This document shows positions 17,966 to 27,378 of a stretch of DNA of 64,000 bases, in pieces. The stretch comes from Cyanobacterium sp. T60_A2020_053 (GTDB lineage: Bacteria; Cyanobacteriota; Cyanobacteriia; Cyanobacteriales; Cyanobacteriaceae). The stretch covers positions 1 to 64,000 of the forward strand of contig JACYMF010000030.1 of NCBI GenBank assembly GCA_015272165.1. Direction: 5' to 3'. The notes below the pieces were generated by a model, which was given only the letters and a program-made list of their open reading frames with translations, was not told the origin of the DNA and made no database searches. How positions within the stretch are numbered: the first letter of the stretch is position 1; the number at the start of each line of letters is the position of its first letter. The position numbers were made by a program, and so were the translations under genes.

Positions 17966-18925
17966 TTAAAAATCAATTTTATTAATACTTTCTCGTACAG
18001 ATTGAGCAGAATTATGTAAAACCTTTAACTCATCATCTGTTAATTTCAACTCAAGAATTTCCTCAACTCCATGACTACCCAGACGACAAGGCACACCTAA
18101 AAATAAATCATTTAAGCCATATTGACCATTCAAATATACTGCGGCGGTTAAAAGACGAGATTGATTAAATAGAATCGACTGAATCATATAACAAGCGGAA
18201 GAAGCTGGGGCATAGTAGGCGCTACCAGTTTTTAACAATTTAACAATTTCAGAGCCCCCCACCCTCGTACGTTGTATAATTTGCTCAATTTTATCTGCTG
18301 ACATCAATTCAGTGATAGGAATACCGCTAACGGTACAATAACGAGGTATAGGTAACATTAAATCACCATGCCCCCCCAAAACCATGCCTTGCACATCGTG
18401 AATAGAGACTCCCAACTCAAGCGCAATAAAAGTTTGTAACCGTGCCGAATCTAATACCCCAGCCATACCCATCACTTGCTTAGGGTGGAGGGCGCTGGTT
18501 TTCCACACCAAATAACTCATCACATCCAAAGGATTAGTAATAACCAAATAAATTGCATTGGGAGAATATACTAAAGATTTTTCTGTGGCTTCTGTGACAA
18601 TTTTAGCGTTAATTTTGAGTAAATCATCCCGACTCATACCCGGTTTACGAGCGATACCAGCCGTAATCACCACAATATCAGCATTAGCAGTATCTTGATA
18701 ATCATTGGTGCCAGTAATTTCACAATGATGAGATTCCAACCCCTGCGCTTCCATCAGATCAAGGGCAATACCTTGGGGTAAACCTTCCACTATATCCAAT
18801 AAGCAGACATCCGCAAGATTACCCTCAATAAGACGCTGAGAGAGAGTGCGCCCTACATTACCAGCGCCCACCACCGCCACTTTTGCCAACTTGTTAGAAG
18901 AAGAAAGATAAGTCGATTCAGTCAT
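17966..18925 (-). CDS. mdh: Malate dehydrogenase
   Basis: Interconverts malate and oxaloacetate with NAD. About 319 residues, LDH-like malate dehydrogenase. Nucleotide loop GAGNVGRTL (about residues 20-28 from ATG 18925), the Arg-bearing loop ARKPGMSRDDL, ITNPLD and the catalytic histidine in GGHGDLM are present. ATG 18925 (MTESTYLSS) is preferred over an upstream in-frame start that would add 15 unlikely residues. The ndhO gene lies upstream on the same strand. Confidence 0.92.
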   Translation of the reverse strand: MTESTYLSSSNKLAKVAVVGAGNVGRTLSQRLIEGNLADVCLLDIVEGLPQGIALDLMEAQGLESHHCEITGTNDYQDTANADIVVITAGIARKPGMSRDDLLKINAKIVTEATEKSLVYSPNAIYLVITNPLDVMSYLVWKTSALHPKQVMGMAGVLDSARLQTFIALELGVSIHDVQGMVLGGHGDLMLPIPRYCTVSGIPITELMSADKIEQIIQRTRVGGSEIVKLLKTGSAYYAPASSACYMIQSILFNQSRLLTAAVYLNGQYGLNDLFLGVPCRLGSHGVEEILELKLTDDELKVLHNSAQSVRESINKIDF

Positions 18926-18988
18926 AGTAGGGAAGAAAGGGAGAAGGGAGAAGATGTAGGGGTTGAACAATGTTCAACCCATTATCAA

Positions 18989-19210
18989 TTAATTATCAAT
19001 TACTTCCAAATGGTCTAAACGAAACCATACGCTAGGGGTGGGAGTGTAAAATTTAACTAAAGCATACTCATCATTCAAATCTAAAACCTCTCCCTTACTC
19101 TCAAAAATATAGCTAGGGAAACGACTATCACTTGCTTTAGCTTCCAAACTACCTGCTAACTTTTCTCTAATTGCCTTGACAAAAGAACCTTTTTTCAGTT
19201 TACCAGCCAT
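18989..19210 (-). CDS. ndhO: NAD(P)H-quinone oxidoreductase subunit O
   Basis: Small cyanobacteria/plant-specific peripheral subunit of thylakoid NDH-1. 73 residues from ATG 19210 (MAGKLKKGSFVKAI), with the family hallmarks SLEAKASDSRFPSY and DEYALVKFYTPTPSVWFRLDHLE. An in-frame TTG four codons earlier is less likely. It sits 63 bp upstream of the mdh start on the same strand. Confidence 0.94.
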   Translation of the reverse strand: MAGKLKKGSFVKAIREKLAGSLEAKASDSRFPSYIFESKGEVLDLNDEYALVKFYTPTPSVWFRLDHLEVIDN

Positions 19211-19329
19211 ATCATTAATCAATAGAATTACAATTTCGTTTTATCTTACCCTGTCTCGGCTAATTATTTTCACGATCTTTAGTTTTTAACTGCGAATTAA
19301 TCAATTAGATAAATAGCAAAAAATTGTTT

Positions 19330-19349
19330 CCCTCTCCTATGGGAGAGGG
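19330..19349. terminator. Stem-loop between the 1-Cys peroxiredoxin and ndhO
   Basis: CCCTCTCC / GGAGAGGG 8-bp stem with a TATG-type loop. It sits 48 bp after the peroxiredoxin stop. On the minus strand it is followed by AAACAATTTTTT, so it could act as an imperfect terminator. The same palindrome style is the target of the family B insertion at 28166. Confidence 0.5.
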
Positions 19350-19396
19350 GTAGGGGTGAGGGTAAAAGAATTTATAACGTAACAACCTGATTATGA

Positions 19397-20032
19397 TTAT
19401 TTATTGGGTTGAGGAGTCATGCGTAAATAAGGCTTGATTTCCGTTACTCCTTTGGGAAACTTCTCTTTGGCTTCTGCGGTGGGAATAGAAGGCACAACCA
19501 CGCAATCATCGCCATCTTGCCAGTTGGCAGGAGTAGCTACTTGGTGATAATCAGTTAACTGTAAGGAATCAATTACTCTCAAAATTTCGTCAAAATTTCT
19601 ACCCGTACTAGCAGGATAAGTAATGGTTAATCTAAGTTTTTTGTTAGGATCGATAATAAACACACTCCTAACCGTAAGATTATTTAAAGAATTGGGGTGA
19701 ATCATGCCGTATAAATCAGCAACGGTACGATCTCCGTCAGCTAGAATGGGATAGTTAACGGTGGTATTTTGAGTTTCGTTAATATCGCTAATCCAACCTT
19801 TATGAGATTCTACGTCATCAACACTGAGGGCGATGGTTTTGACGTTACGTTTTTGAAATTCGGACTGCAAACTGGCAACTGTGCCTAATTCGGTGGTACA
19901 TACGGGAGTATAATCCGCAGGGTGTGAGAAAAGCACTACCCAACTATCCCCAGCCCAATCATAAAAATTAATTTCGCCTTCACTGGAGGCTTGAGTAAAG
20001 TTAGGAACAATGTCACCTAATTGTAATGTCAT
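19397..20032 (-). CDS. 1-Cys peroxiredoxin (Prx6 type)
   Basis: Reduces peroxides using a single peroxidatic cysteine. 211 residues, with Cys45 in HPADYTPVCTTELG and the long C-terminal Prx6 extension (DGDDCVVVPSIPTAEAKEKFP). No resolving cysteine in the usual 2-Cys position. Together with the PrxQ gene at 11823 and msrB at 14903 the window carries three oxidative-damage genes, not in one operon. Confidence 0.9.
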   Translation of the reverse strand: MTLQLGDIVPNFTQASSEGEINFYDWAGDSWVVLFSHPADYTPVCTTELGTVASLQSEFQKRNVKTIALSVDDVESHKGWISDINETQNTTVNYPILADGDRTVADLYGMIHPNSLNNLTVRSVFIIDPNKKLRLTITYPASTGRNFDEILRVIDSLQLTDYHQVATPANWQDGDDCVVVPSIPTAEAKEKFPKGVTEIKPYLRMTPQPNK

Positions 20033-20261
20033 ATATTTTAAAATGTCTAATCACGTTTGACCCTTAAATTGTCTCATATTTAACAAATTTTTCTCAAGGG
20101 GAAAAGAGATTCTCTTTCGTATCTTTACAAATCGTTACGAATTTATTAAGATTGAGGGTAGTTTCCCTGATAAAATTGTTAGGAAATATACCTAGACCGA
20201 CCAAATTCAAAAAATATAAAATAAATTTTAAAGTTATCTTAATTGTGGAGGTTGATTTTTG

Positions 20262-20690
20262 ATGAAAATTTGGCAAAGGGTAACGGCATTTTTGAGCTTA
20301 TTGCTAGTGATGGGGGCGCTATTTGTGGCAACACCTGTTCAAGCACTAGGATTTGACTCTATGTTGGTTAGTAATACAGCTATTTTGGCAGTAGAAAATG
20401 AGCGTCGTAATGCTGCTGATGATTTGCTTACCACTGAATTTGGACAAAAAATCGATGTTAATAACAGCGATATTCGTGATTTTAGAGAGTTAAGGGGTTT
20501 TTACCCTAAGTTAGCTAGTTTAGTTATCCAAAATGCTCCCTACGAAGCTGTAGAGGATGTTTTAAATATCCCGGGTTTGAGTGAGAAACAAAAGGATAGA
20601 TTACAAGCTAATCTTGATAATTTTACGGCCACTCCCATGGCTGATGTCTTTAATGAAGGGGATGAGCGCTATAACGCTGGTGTTTATTAA
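20262..20690 (+). CDS. psbU: Photosystem II 12 kDa extrinsic protein PsbU
   Basis: Lumenal protein that stabilises the oxygen-evolving manganese cluster. 142 residues: signal peptide (about 1-30, ending near PVQALG), then the mature domain with helix-hairpin-helix-like repeats (DVNNSDIRDFRELRGFYPKLA, YEAVEDVLNIPGLSEKQ). ATG 20262 has GTGGAGG upstream; the preceding in-frame TTG is ignored. A good intrinsic terminator follows. Confidence 0.96.
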   Translation: MKIWQRVTAFLSLLLVMGALFVATPVQALGFDSMLVSNTAILAVENERRNAADDLLTTEFGQKIDVNNSDIRDFRELRGFYPKLASLVIQNAPYEAVEDVLNIPGLSEKQKDRLQANLDNFTATPMADVFNEGDERYNAGVY

Positions 20691-20709
20691 TTTTTAGTTA
20701 GTTTCAAAG

Positions 20710-20738
20710 GAGAAGGGCGCTTGTCCTTCTCTTTTTTT
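20710..20738 (+). terminator. Rho-independent terminator of psbU
   Basis: GAGAAGG / CCTTCTC 7-bp stem with an 8-base loop containing GCGCTT, then seven T residues. Located 20 bp after the psbU stop codon. Confidence 0.9.
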
Positions 20739-20744
20739 CCCTAC

Positions 20745-20937
20745 TTAGGGTTTGCTGATGGGAGGTGTCAGGTATCAGGTTTCAACCTCAGTTCGAGGCA
20801 AGAATGCCTGATAAGGGCAGGTTTCAGGTATAATTTTCAGACGATGATCTGATTCGAGCTAAAAATTGAACCGAAAAAATCAATTAAGATATATTTTTTG
20901 TCAATTCTTTCACCTAATACCTGACACCTGACACCTA
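20745..20937. repeat. Family C element, left terminus plus ACCTGAC heptamers
   Basis: Begins TTAGGGTTTGCTGA, the left terminus of family C, then runs into a mixture of CAGGT/ACCTG-type repeats including the heptamer ACCTGAC in tandem near 20915-20935. The family right terminus is not visible. It fills the spacer between psbU and pstB. Confidence 0.55.
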
Positions 20938-20944
20938 TTAAAAC

Positions 20945-21763
20945 TTAACCAAATTTACCGCTAACATAATCTTTGGTCATTTGATCTTCCGGATCTTTAA
21001 AAATTTTATCGGTTTCGTCATATTCCACTAAATAACCGACTTTATTACCCTTGTTTCCTACGGCTTCAGCATTGAAGAAAGCGGTTCTATCGGCTACCCT
21101 CGTGGCTTGTTGCATATTGTGAGTCACGATAACAATGGTATAATTTTCTTTTAATTCGTGCATCAATTCTTCTATCTTGAGGGTAGAAATAGGGTCTAAT
21201 GCAGAACAGGGTTCATCCATTAGTACTACTTCGGGTTGGGCAGCGATGGTGCGCGCTATACATAATCGCTGTTGTTGTCCACCAGATAGGGAAAAACCGC
21301 TTTCTTTTAGTTTATCTTTCACTTCATCCCATAACACGGCACGACGCAAAGAAGTTTCTACCAACTCATCCATATCACCTTTATAGTCATTAACTCTTGC
21401 ACCATAGGCTACGTTATCGTAGATAGTTTTGGGAAAGGGATTCGGGCGCTGGAATACCATGCCGATATGTTTGCGCACTTCAATGGGATCAATTTCTTTA
21501 TCGTAAAGGTCCTGTCCATGATAAGTTACTTTACCAGTGAGGCGAAAAATTTTAATTAGGTCATTAAGACGGTTCAAACATCTTAAAATGGTACTTTTAC
21601 CACAACCGGAAGGACCAATAAAAGCGGTAATTTTATTTTTGGGGATTTGCAAATTTACTTGTCTGACGGCTTTAAATTTTCCATAGTAAATATCCACATT
21701 TTCTAGTGCCATTAGCCCTTGATTAAGATTCGGAGAATCTATATAACTATTTTCTGTATTCAT
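20945..21763 (-). CDS. pstB: Phosphate ABC transporter ATP-binding protein
   Basis: ATPase of the high-affinity phosphate importer. 272 residues; Walker [10 protein letters not shown] (about residues 52-60), Q-loop, signature LSGGQQQR, Walker [14 protein letters not shown] and the H-loop VTHNMQQA typical of PstB. Last gene of pstS-pstC-pstA-pstB on the minus strand; 41 bp separate it from pstA. Confidence 0.97.
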   Translation of the reverse strand: MNTENSYIDSPNLNQGLMALENVDIYYGKFKAVRQVNLQIPKNKITAFIGPSGCGKSTILRCLNRLNDLIKIFRLTGKVTYHGQDLYDKEIDPIEVRKHIGMVFQRPNPFPKTIYDNVAYGARVNDYKGDMDELVETSLRRAVLWDEVKDKLKESGFSLSGGQQQRLCIARTIAAQPEVVLMDEPCSALDPISTLKIEELMHELKENYTIVIVTHNMQQATRVADRTAFFNAEAVGNKGNKVGYLVEYDETDKIFKDPEDQMTKDYVSGKFG

Positions 21764-21804
21764 AGTTTTAACAATAAAATTTGGTATTTGATAAAGATAT
21801 GGTT

Positions 21805-22692
21805 TTAATAAACTTGCTTACGGGTGGCAAGACGAGCAATAATACTGGTAATTAATACTAGAACTACCAAAATTAGTGAACCAGCCCAAGCCAACTCATT
21901 TTGAGCCTCAAATGGTACGATGGCAAAGTTATAAACCAATACTGACAGGGTAGCAATGGGTTCTAGTAGTCCTTGAGGGGATACGTTAGGCCAAAAATTT
22001 GAGTATAAAGTTGTAAAGATGAGGGGCGCTGTTTCTCCGGCAGCGCGCGCAATAGACAGAGTTACACCAGTAATAATACCGGGTAAAGCTGCGGGTAAAA
22101 CGATTTTTAGTACCGTTTGGTAATTATAAGCGCCCACCCCCAAGGCAGCCCAACGAATGTCTTGAGGCACAATTTTTAAGGCTTCATCGCTGGTACGAAT
22201 AATGGTAGGTAACATTAATACTGCTAACGCTACACCCCCAGCCACAGAGGAAAAACCAACGATTCCTGTTGCTACTAATAAACCATAGGAAAATACCCCC
22301 GCAATAATTGAAGGTACACCACTGAGTACGTTAGTAGCAAAACGAATGGCTAAAGCTGTTTTGCCATTATTACTAAATTCAGAAAGATATACCGCAGTTA
22401 ATACTCCGATAGGTACAGCAATGGCAGTGGCAATACCCACCACCACTAATGTACCGATAATGGCATTGGCTAAACCACCCTCCTCCAAACCGGGAGGCGG
22501 TGGTAACTCGGTAAATAAATCAAAACGAAGGCGACTAAAACCTTGCAATAGCACAAAGTACATTACTGCTGCCAACGGCACTAAGGTGACTAACACGCAT
22601 AGAGTAGCCAAAGAAGTCATAATTTTACCCACGATAGCCCTAGTGCCACCGGGTTTTCTCTTTAAATCAATTACATTACTAGAGTTAGTCAT
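21805..22692 (-). CDS. pstA: Phosphate ABC transporter permease PstA
   Basis: One of the two membrane permeases of the phosphate importer. 295 residues with six predicted membrane helices and the EAA-type loop containing [24 protein letters not shown]. The partner PstC is encoded just upstream (24-bp spacer), so the two are cotranscribed. Confidence 0.95.
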   Translation of the reverse strand: MTNSSNVIDLKRKPGGTRAIVGKIMTSLATLCVLVTLVPLAAVMYFVLLQGFSRLRFDLFTELPPPPGLEEGGLANAIIGTLVVVGIATAIAVPIGVLTAVYLSEFSNNGKTALAIRFATNVLSGVPSIIAGVFSYGLLVATGIVGFSSVAGGVALAVLMLPTIIRTSDEALKIVPQDIRWAALGVGAYNYQTVLKIVLPAALPGIITGVTLSIARAAGETAPLIFTTLYSNFWPNVSPQGLLEPIATLSVLVYNFAIVPFEAQNELAWAGSLILVVLVLITSIIARLATRKQVY

Positions 22693-22716
22693 AACAAGTT
22701 ACTTCCTCTCAAAACT

Positions 22717-23679
22717 TTATTCGTATTTAGCTTTAATTTGATTAACGATTAATTCAGCGAAGATGTTAACAATGAGAGTAAGAAACATCAGCACTAACCC
22801 GGCATACATCAAAGCCGAAACTTGTAAACCACTAGCTTCCGCAAACTGGTTAGCAATCAAAGAGGCGATAGTGTTAGCTGGTTCAAGGATAGAAATGCTC
22901 AAACGGTTAGAGTTACCAATAATCATAGTAGCAGCCATGGTTTCTCCCATAGCGCGCCCCAACCCCAACATGACGCCACCGACAATACCAGAAATAGCAG
23001 CAGGGATTAAAACTCGGAAAATAGTTTCCCAGCGCGTGGCGCCCAAACCTAAAGAGGCTTGACGTAAATCAGGGGGCAAAGAAGCTAAGGAATCCCGTGA
23101 AATGGCGATGACAATAGGTAAAATCATGATAGATAAGACAATACCAGATGGTAACATACCCGGACCAGCCGGAGGACGACTGAAAATAGGAATCCAACCG
23201 AGATTTTCAAATAGCCACACCCCCAGAGTTTTACTGATAGGGATAAGAACAAAAATCCCCCATAAGCCATAAACCACACTGGGAATAGCAGCTAATATTT
23301 CCACCAAGAAAACTAGAACGGTGCGCAGATTTTCAGGAATAAAGTCCTCACTGAGAAAAATAGCCGCACCTATCCCTAAAGGAATGGCAATGACTAAACC
23401 AATGAAGGAACTCATTAAAGTACCGTAGATTACGGCAATAGTACCGTATTCATCAGTAACGGGATTCCAATTACTGTTGTTAAAAAAACTGAAGTTGTAC
23501 TCCACAATAGCGGGCCAAGCGGCCACCGCAATGACCAAAGCAATACTGAGTAGAATTAAGCCGATTAAAAGAGCGAAAATGTAGGTTAACCAACGAAAAC
23601 CTGCATCCAGATTTTTCTCCACACTTGATCTCGACTCTATTACTCCCGTGGACTGTTGAGGATAACCAGAAACACTCAT
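22717..23679 (-). CDS. pstC: Phosphate ABC transporter permease PstC
   Basis: Second membrane permease of the phosphate importer. 320 residues, long N-terminal tail before the first helix (about residues 30-55), PstC-type loop SLGLGATRWETIFRVLIPAAISGI near residue 215. A 195-bp spacer with its own two-repeat Pho-box-like sequence separates it from pstS. Confidence 0.95.
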   Translation of the reverse strand: MSVSGYPQQSTGVIESRSSVEKNLDAGFRWLTYIFALLIGLILLSIALVIAVAAWPAIVEYNFSFFNNSNWNPVTDEYGTIAVIYGTLMSSFIGLVIAIPLGIGAAIFLSEDFIPENLRTVLVFLVEILAAIPSVVYGLWGIFVLIPISKTLGVWLFENLGWIPIFSRPPAGPGMLPSGIVLSIMILPIVIAISRDSLASLPPDLRQASLGLGATRWETIFRVLIPAAISGIVGGVMLGLGRAMGETMAATMIIGNSNRLSISILEPANTIASLIANQFAEASGLQVSALMYAGLVLMFLTLIVNIFAELIVNQIKAKYE

Positions 23680-23713
23680 TATTCTAATATTTAGTAGTAG
23701 TGTGTGACGCTTT

Positions 23714-23742
23714 TTGAAGTTCTCTTTTAAAAAAGAACTTTA
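23714..23742 (-). terminator. Stem-loop between pstS and pstC
   Basis: AAGTTCTCTTTT and AAAAAAGAACTT form an inverted repeat in the pstS-pstC spacer. In minus-strand reading it lies after pstS and before pstC, where partial termination or RNA processing often makes the binding protein more abundant than the permeases. The functional role is inference. Confidence 0.45.
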
Positions 23743-23764
23743 ACTTTATACTTATATACGGTCA

Positions 23765-23783
23765 AGGTTAAGAAGAGTTTAAA
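23765..23783 (-). promoter_or_regulatory. Possible second Pho box upstream of pstC
   Basis: On the minus strand TTTAAACT, a 3-bp spacer, then CTTAACCT: two 8-bp direct repeats of the SphR-type Pho-box pattern. A TATATA/TATAAG stretch follows within 15 bp and could be a -10. Weaker than the three-repeat box before pstS. Confidence 0.4.
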
Positions 23784-23874
23784 ACTTCACGGCATATTTT
23801 AAGTATTGAACAGAATGAATGCTCCTCCTACTCCAATGTTTCATGGAATAAGAGGACTCAATTTAACTCAATGA

Positions 23875-25029
23875 TTAATTAACTTTGATGGTGTAATCAG
23901 GAGAAATTTGATCGGCAACTTCAGCAACTTTAGCCACCACATTAGGAGGTAAAGGAATATAACCCAAAGCAGGAGCTACCTCTTGACCAGTAGTCAACAC
24001 ATACTGAATCGTTGCCTCTAAAGCGGCTGCTTTATCAGGGTCACTGTACTCTTTATAAGCCATGATCCAACTATAAGTAACGATAGGATAAGAGTCTGTA
24101 CCTTCGGGATCAGTAATAAAGGCTCTTAAATTTTCAGGTAATTCTACGTTAGCAAGAGTTCTTGAGGCTGCTTCATCACTAGGAACAATAAATTCACCAG
24201 ACCCGTTTGCTATAGCTGCCATTTTAATATTCTTATTGTTTTTAGCATAACCATATTCTACATAACCAATAGCGCCCTCCGTCTGTTGAATGGTGGCGGC
24301 TACACCTTCATTACCTTTACCACCTACAAAAGTACCGCCAATAGGTCCCCATTGCACTGTTTTGCCTTCCCCTACTTTCTCAGCCCATTCTGGACTAATA
24401 GCAGTTAAATGCTTGGTGAAAAATCCTGTTGTACCACTACCATCAGAACGATGTACAAAAGTAATAGGCTCATCAGGCAATGTTAAATCTGGGTTACTCT
24501 CAGTAATGGCAGGATCATTCCATCTAGTGATTTTACCTAAAGTAATGTCCACATAGGCTTGTCTCGTTAGTTTTAAACCTTCTATGCCTTCTAAGTTATA
24601 AGCATAAACAATAGCACCAGCGGTCACAGGTAGTAGTAAAGTTCCTCTTTCTACCCTTTCCATCTCTTCATCGGTCATAGCTACGTCACTAGCACCAAAA
24701 TCCACTGTACCTGCGCTAAATTGTTCTACTCCAGCACCACTACCAACGGATTGATAGTTAACCTGTAATTGAGGTACTTCTTTGTTGAGAGACACAAACC
24801 AGTTTTGGTAAAGGGCGGCGGGGAAGGTTGCCCCAGCGCCCGTCAAACTAACAGTGCCATCAAAAGGAAGGTCATAGGCTGATTCTTGCGTTGCTGTGTC
24901 TCCACCACCACTCGTTGTAGTGGTATCTGTACCGCCACCGCCACAAGCTACTAAAGCAAAAGCGAGAAAGGCGCTGGAGACTGGTAACAATACTCTATTT
25001 TTGATACTTTTTCTGTTTAGTTCTAACAT
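23875..25029 (-). CDS. pstS: Periplasmic phosphate-binding lipoprotein PstS
   Basis: Captures phosphate for the Pst importer. 384 residues with a lipoprotein signal (lipobox ALVACG, Cys29), a Gly/Thr-rich linker (about residues 30-45), then the PBP fold. Phosphate-binding motifs GAGATFPAALYQNW, GSGAGVEQF, GASDVAMTDEE and HRSDGSGTTGFFT are present. First gene of the pst cluster, behind a Pho box. Confidence 0.96.
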   Translation of the reverse strand: MLELNRKSIKNRVLLPVSSAFLAFALVACGGGGTDTTTTSGGGDTATQESAYDLPFDGTVSLTGAGATFPAALYQNWFVSLNKEVPQLQVNYQSVGSGAGVEQFSAGTVDFGASDVAMTDEEMERVERGTLLLPVTAGAIVYAYNLEGIEGLKLTRQAYVDITLGKITRWNDPAITESNPDLTLPDEPITFVHRSDGSGTTGFFTKHLTAISPEWAEKVGEGKTVQWGPIGGTFVGGKGNEGVAATIQQTEGAIGYVEYGYAKNNKNIKMAAIANGSGEFIVPSDEAASRTLANVELPENLRAFITDPEGTDSYPIVTYSWIMAYKEYSDPDKAAALEATIQYVLTTGQEVAPALGYIPLPPNVVAKVAEVADQISPDYTIKVN

Positions 25030-25084
25030 TTAACTATTTATATACATTAACTGAACGGTTCAAGTTCTAATGATAGAACAGCCT

Positions 25085-25114
25085 AGGTAATTTGTTGGTA
25101 AAGGATAGGTTAAG
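25085..25114 (-). promoter_or_regulatory. Pho box of pstS
   Basis: Read on the minus strand there are three 8-bp direct repeats, CTTAACCT, CTTTACCA and AATTACCT, each separated by exactly 3 bp, the arrangement described for the cyanobacterial phosphate regulator SphR. A TATCAT -10 candidate follows 9 bp downstream. About 55 bp lie between the box and the pstS start. This predicts induction under phosphate limitation. Confidence 0.8.
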
Positions 25115-25358
25115 AAAATAATTGATAATTGATAATGGACAATTGATAATGAAAAACTACTAATTATCTCCCCTCTGCTTCCTCTGCTTCCTCTGCTTCC
25201 CCTTCTCCCTGTCATGTTTATGGTGGAGGGCGCTGGGGGTAATTTCCTTCCTGACTAATTACTTATTTTGAGTTACATTAAAAAAATGGTTAGATTGTGA
25301 ATAATGACACAATAAATCTCTGCCAAATTTTCAGCTTTACAATAAATTTAGAAAAAAT
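25115..25358. other. Repeat-rich divergent spacer between pstS and a lipoprotein gene
   Basis: Contains ATTGATAATGGACA-type heptamer repeats (25130-25150), a CTCTGCTTC 9-bp repeat in tandem (about 25172-25198) and one strong GGAGGGCGCTGG motif copy (about 25224). No gene seen. Confidence 0.6.
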
Positions 25359-26225
25359 ATGTTATCAAAAAAAATATTAGCGGTGTTATTGACGATAGTC
25401 TTAGGATTTACTACCGTTGCTTGTGGTTCTAGTAACGTTAATGCCGATTCTGCAAACAATAGCATTGCACAAGTTAAGAATAATATTCCCGATGGACAAT
25501 ATCCTGTACAACAAGCAACTTTTAATGATCTAGATGGAGAATACCGTCTCATGTTGCTAAATACTCCAACGGGGGTTAAACCGACTTTTGCCACTACTGA
25601 GTTAAGAATGGCAAGGTTAACGGAAGAAGAAATTAAAAATGGACAACAAACCTATGTTGACATAAACGGTAATGATGCCGTAATGCACTTAACGGAAGAT
25701 TTTCGTATTGAATATATCCACAGTGAAACGGAAACTGTGACTAATGCTAATACAGGCAGACAGGAAACGGTGGTTATTCGTCAACAGTCTAGTTTTTGGA
25801 CTCCGTTTGCGGGCGCTTTGGCTGGTCAAGCTATCGGTAGTATGTTATTCACTCCTCAGTATTATCTCCCCCCTGTTTATTCTGGTGGTACCATGAGGGG
25901 TTTTGGTGGATACGGTAATAGTTATAATGATGCAGTACAAAGTTATCGTTCTAATTATAACAGCGCCCCTCCCGTGGAAAAAAATCGTCAAACTTTGCGT
26001 ACTTCAGGCAGTGTCCGCAATACTAATACCAGTGCGGTAAGGTCGAATAACCCGAATAATAGTAAAGCGACGGGCGCTGGGGTTGGTTCAACTAATTTAA
26101 AAACTAATGGCTCATCTACTAAAGTAAAACAACCTAGTAGCAACAGTTTTGGTAGTAACAACAGTTACCGCCGTACTACCCCTCGTCGTAGTAGTGGTTT
26201 TGGTAGTAGTCGCCGTCGTCGTTAA
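25359..26225 (+). CDS. Putative lipoprotein with basic Ser/Asn-rich C-terminus
   Basis: A 288-residue protein with a lipoprotein signal (TTVACGSS, Cys22). Residues ~45-150 form a globular part (DGEYRLMLLNTPTGVKPTF, ELRMARLTEEEIKNGQQTYVDI). A short hydrophobic glycine-rich patch follows (FAGALAGQAIGSMLF). The last ~100 residues are low-complexity Ser/Asn/Thr with a strongly basic end (RRRR). I do not recognise a named family; envelope location is inferred from the lipobox. It is divergent from pstS. Confidence 0.75.
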   Translation: MLSKKILAVLLTIVLGFTTVACGSSNVNADSANNSIAQVKNNIPDGQYPVQQATFNDLDGEYRLMLLNTPTGVKPTFATTELRMARLTEEEIKNGQQTYVDINGNDAVMHLTEDFRIEYIHSETETVTNANTGRQETVVIRQQSSFWTPFAGALAGQAIGSMLFTPQYYLPPVYSGGTMRGFGGYGNSYNDAVQSYRSNYNSAPPVEKNRQTLRTSGSVRNTNTSAVRSNNPNNSKATGAGVGSTNLKTNGSSTKVKQPSSNSFGSNNSYRRTTPRRSSGFGSSRRRR

Positions 26226-26249
26226 ATTGGTGCGGAGGGCGCTTTTGAA

Positions 26250-26292
26250 GCAGGGTGTTTTCAAAGTCGGCATCAAAATGGATTTGTTTAGC
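26250..26292. repeat. Family B element fragment (left end)
   Basis: GCAGGGTGTTTTCAAAGTC followed by ATCAAAATGGATTTGTTT matches the left ~40 bp of the complete family B element at 28166. It then passes into AGCAGGGGAAGCAGAGG purine-rich sequence; the rest of the element is absent. Confidence 0.7.
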
Positions 26293-26578
26293 AGGGGAAG
26301 CAGAGGAAGCAAGGGTGAAAGGGAGAGGGGAGTAATATTTTCTATTATTTGATTAATTATTAGTTAAAAATATCTGGAGGAGTCTTTTTTCATCAAAAAG
26401 AATCAAAACTTTTTACTTTTTACTTTTTACTTGTTACTTATTACTTTGTCTCAACTAAAAATTTTAGAATGCAAAAACCCAGTGTAAAAAAAGTGGGGGA
26501 ATTATCACCATCCAAATTTTGATTTGAGAATTATCATATAAATAGATAAACAAAATTTACTAATTAAAAAATAAATAT
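26293..26578. other. Spacer with simple repeats, no gene
   Basis: Holds purine-rich GGGAAGCAGAGGAAGC sequence and a TTTTTACTTTTTACTT tract with 7-bp period (about 26408-26440). No coding sequence recognised. A promoter for the BI-1 gene is likely in the last 100 bp but is not distinct. Confidence 0.5.
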
Positions 26579-27307
26579 ATGGCTACAAGTAGTAACTTTC
26601 GTCAGGCAATCAAAAAAAGTCGCAATAGTGCCATCGTTGGACCTAATGTCATTCCCAATGCCTTACCCTATTTAGGTGGTGGCTTAGTTTTAACTGCTGT
26701 AGGTACTTACGGCGGTTTAGGTATAATTCGTTCTAGCCCCGGCATTTTTATGCCAACTTTTATCGTTGCATTAATTGCCGAATTAGTTCTCTTTTTTGTG
26801 GTAAGAGGTATCGCCGAAAAAGCTAATAATGCCCTTGCTTTACCCCTTCTTGCGGTTTATAGCCTTTTATCTGGTTATACTCTCAGTGGTTTAGTGTATG
26901 TCGCCCTCGGCACTCAAGGAGTAGGCATTAATGGAGTTGCCATCGCTGCGCTAGGTTGTGGCGTTACTTTCATTGTCGGTAGAAATATTGGCTCAAATTT
27001 ATCAGAGGAAGATGGTTTAGCTTTAACCAAAACTATTTCCATTGCCATGATTGGTTTATTGGTGGTTTTGGTTGGTCAATTATTATTTAGTATCTTTGGG
27101 GTTTATACTCCTAGTTGGTTAGAAGTTGGTATTTCTGGTTTTGGAGTGCTTCTTTTTGCTGGTGTTTCTGTGGTTGATTTCTTTATCCTACCTCGCAGTT
27201 ACCGTGATGAGCAGTATTTATCGGCTGCGCTTTCCATGTATCTTACTTATATCAATTTATTTGTCTTTATTCTTCGTCTTTTAATTGCTATTAATAGCCG
27301 TGACTAA
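26579..27307 (+). CDS. Bax inhibitor-1/YccA family membrane protein
   Basis: A 242-residue protein with seven predicted membrane helices and the BI-1 family layout, ending with the conserved acidic segment FFILPRSYRDEQYLSAALSMYL and a last helix NLFVFILRLLI. In bacteria the family includes pH-sensitive calcium leak channels (BsYetJ) and the FtsH modulator YccA. With ftsH in the same window the YccA link is tempting, but they are not neighbours, and function remains unassigned. Confidence 0.85.
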   Translation: MATSSNFRQAIKKSRNSAIVGPNVIPNALPYLGGGLVLTAVGTYGGLGIIRSSPGIFMPTFIVALIAELVLFFVVRGIAEKANNALALPLLAVYSLLSGYTLSGLVYVALGTQGVGINGVAIAALGCGVTFIVGRNIGSNLSEEDGLALTKTISIAMIGLLVVLVGQLLFSIFGVYTPSWLEVGISGFGVLLFAGVSVVDFFILPRSYRDEQYLSAALSMYLTYINLFVFILRLLIAINSRD

Positions 27308-27378
27308 AGGGCAAAGGGAAGGAAGTTTAGAATTTAGAATTTAGAAAACAATTACTTCTTCATTCTTCATCCCTTCTC

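Noticed and set aside
26112-26352. ORFs on both strands over the end of the lipoprotein gene, rich in Val/Thr or Arg
   Set aside because: They are shadows of the low-complexity basic C-terminus and adjacent repeats, in other frames.
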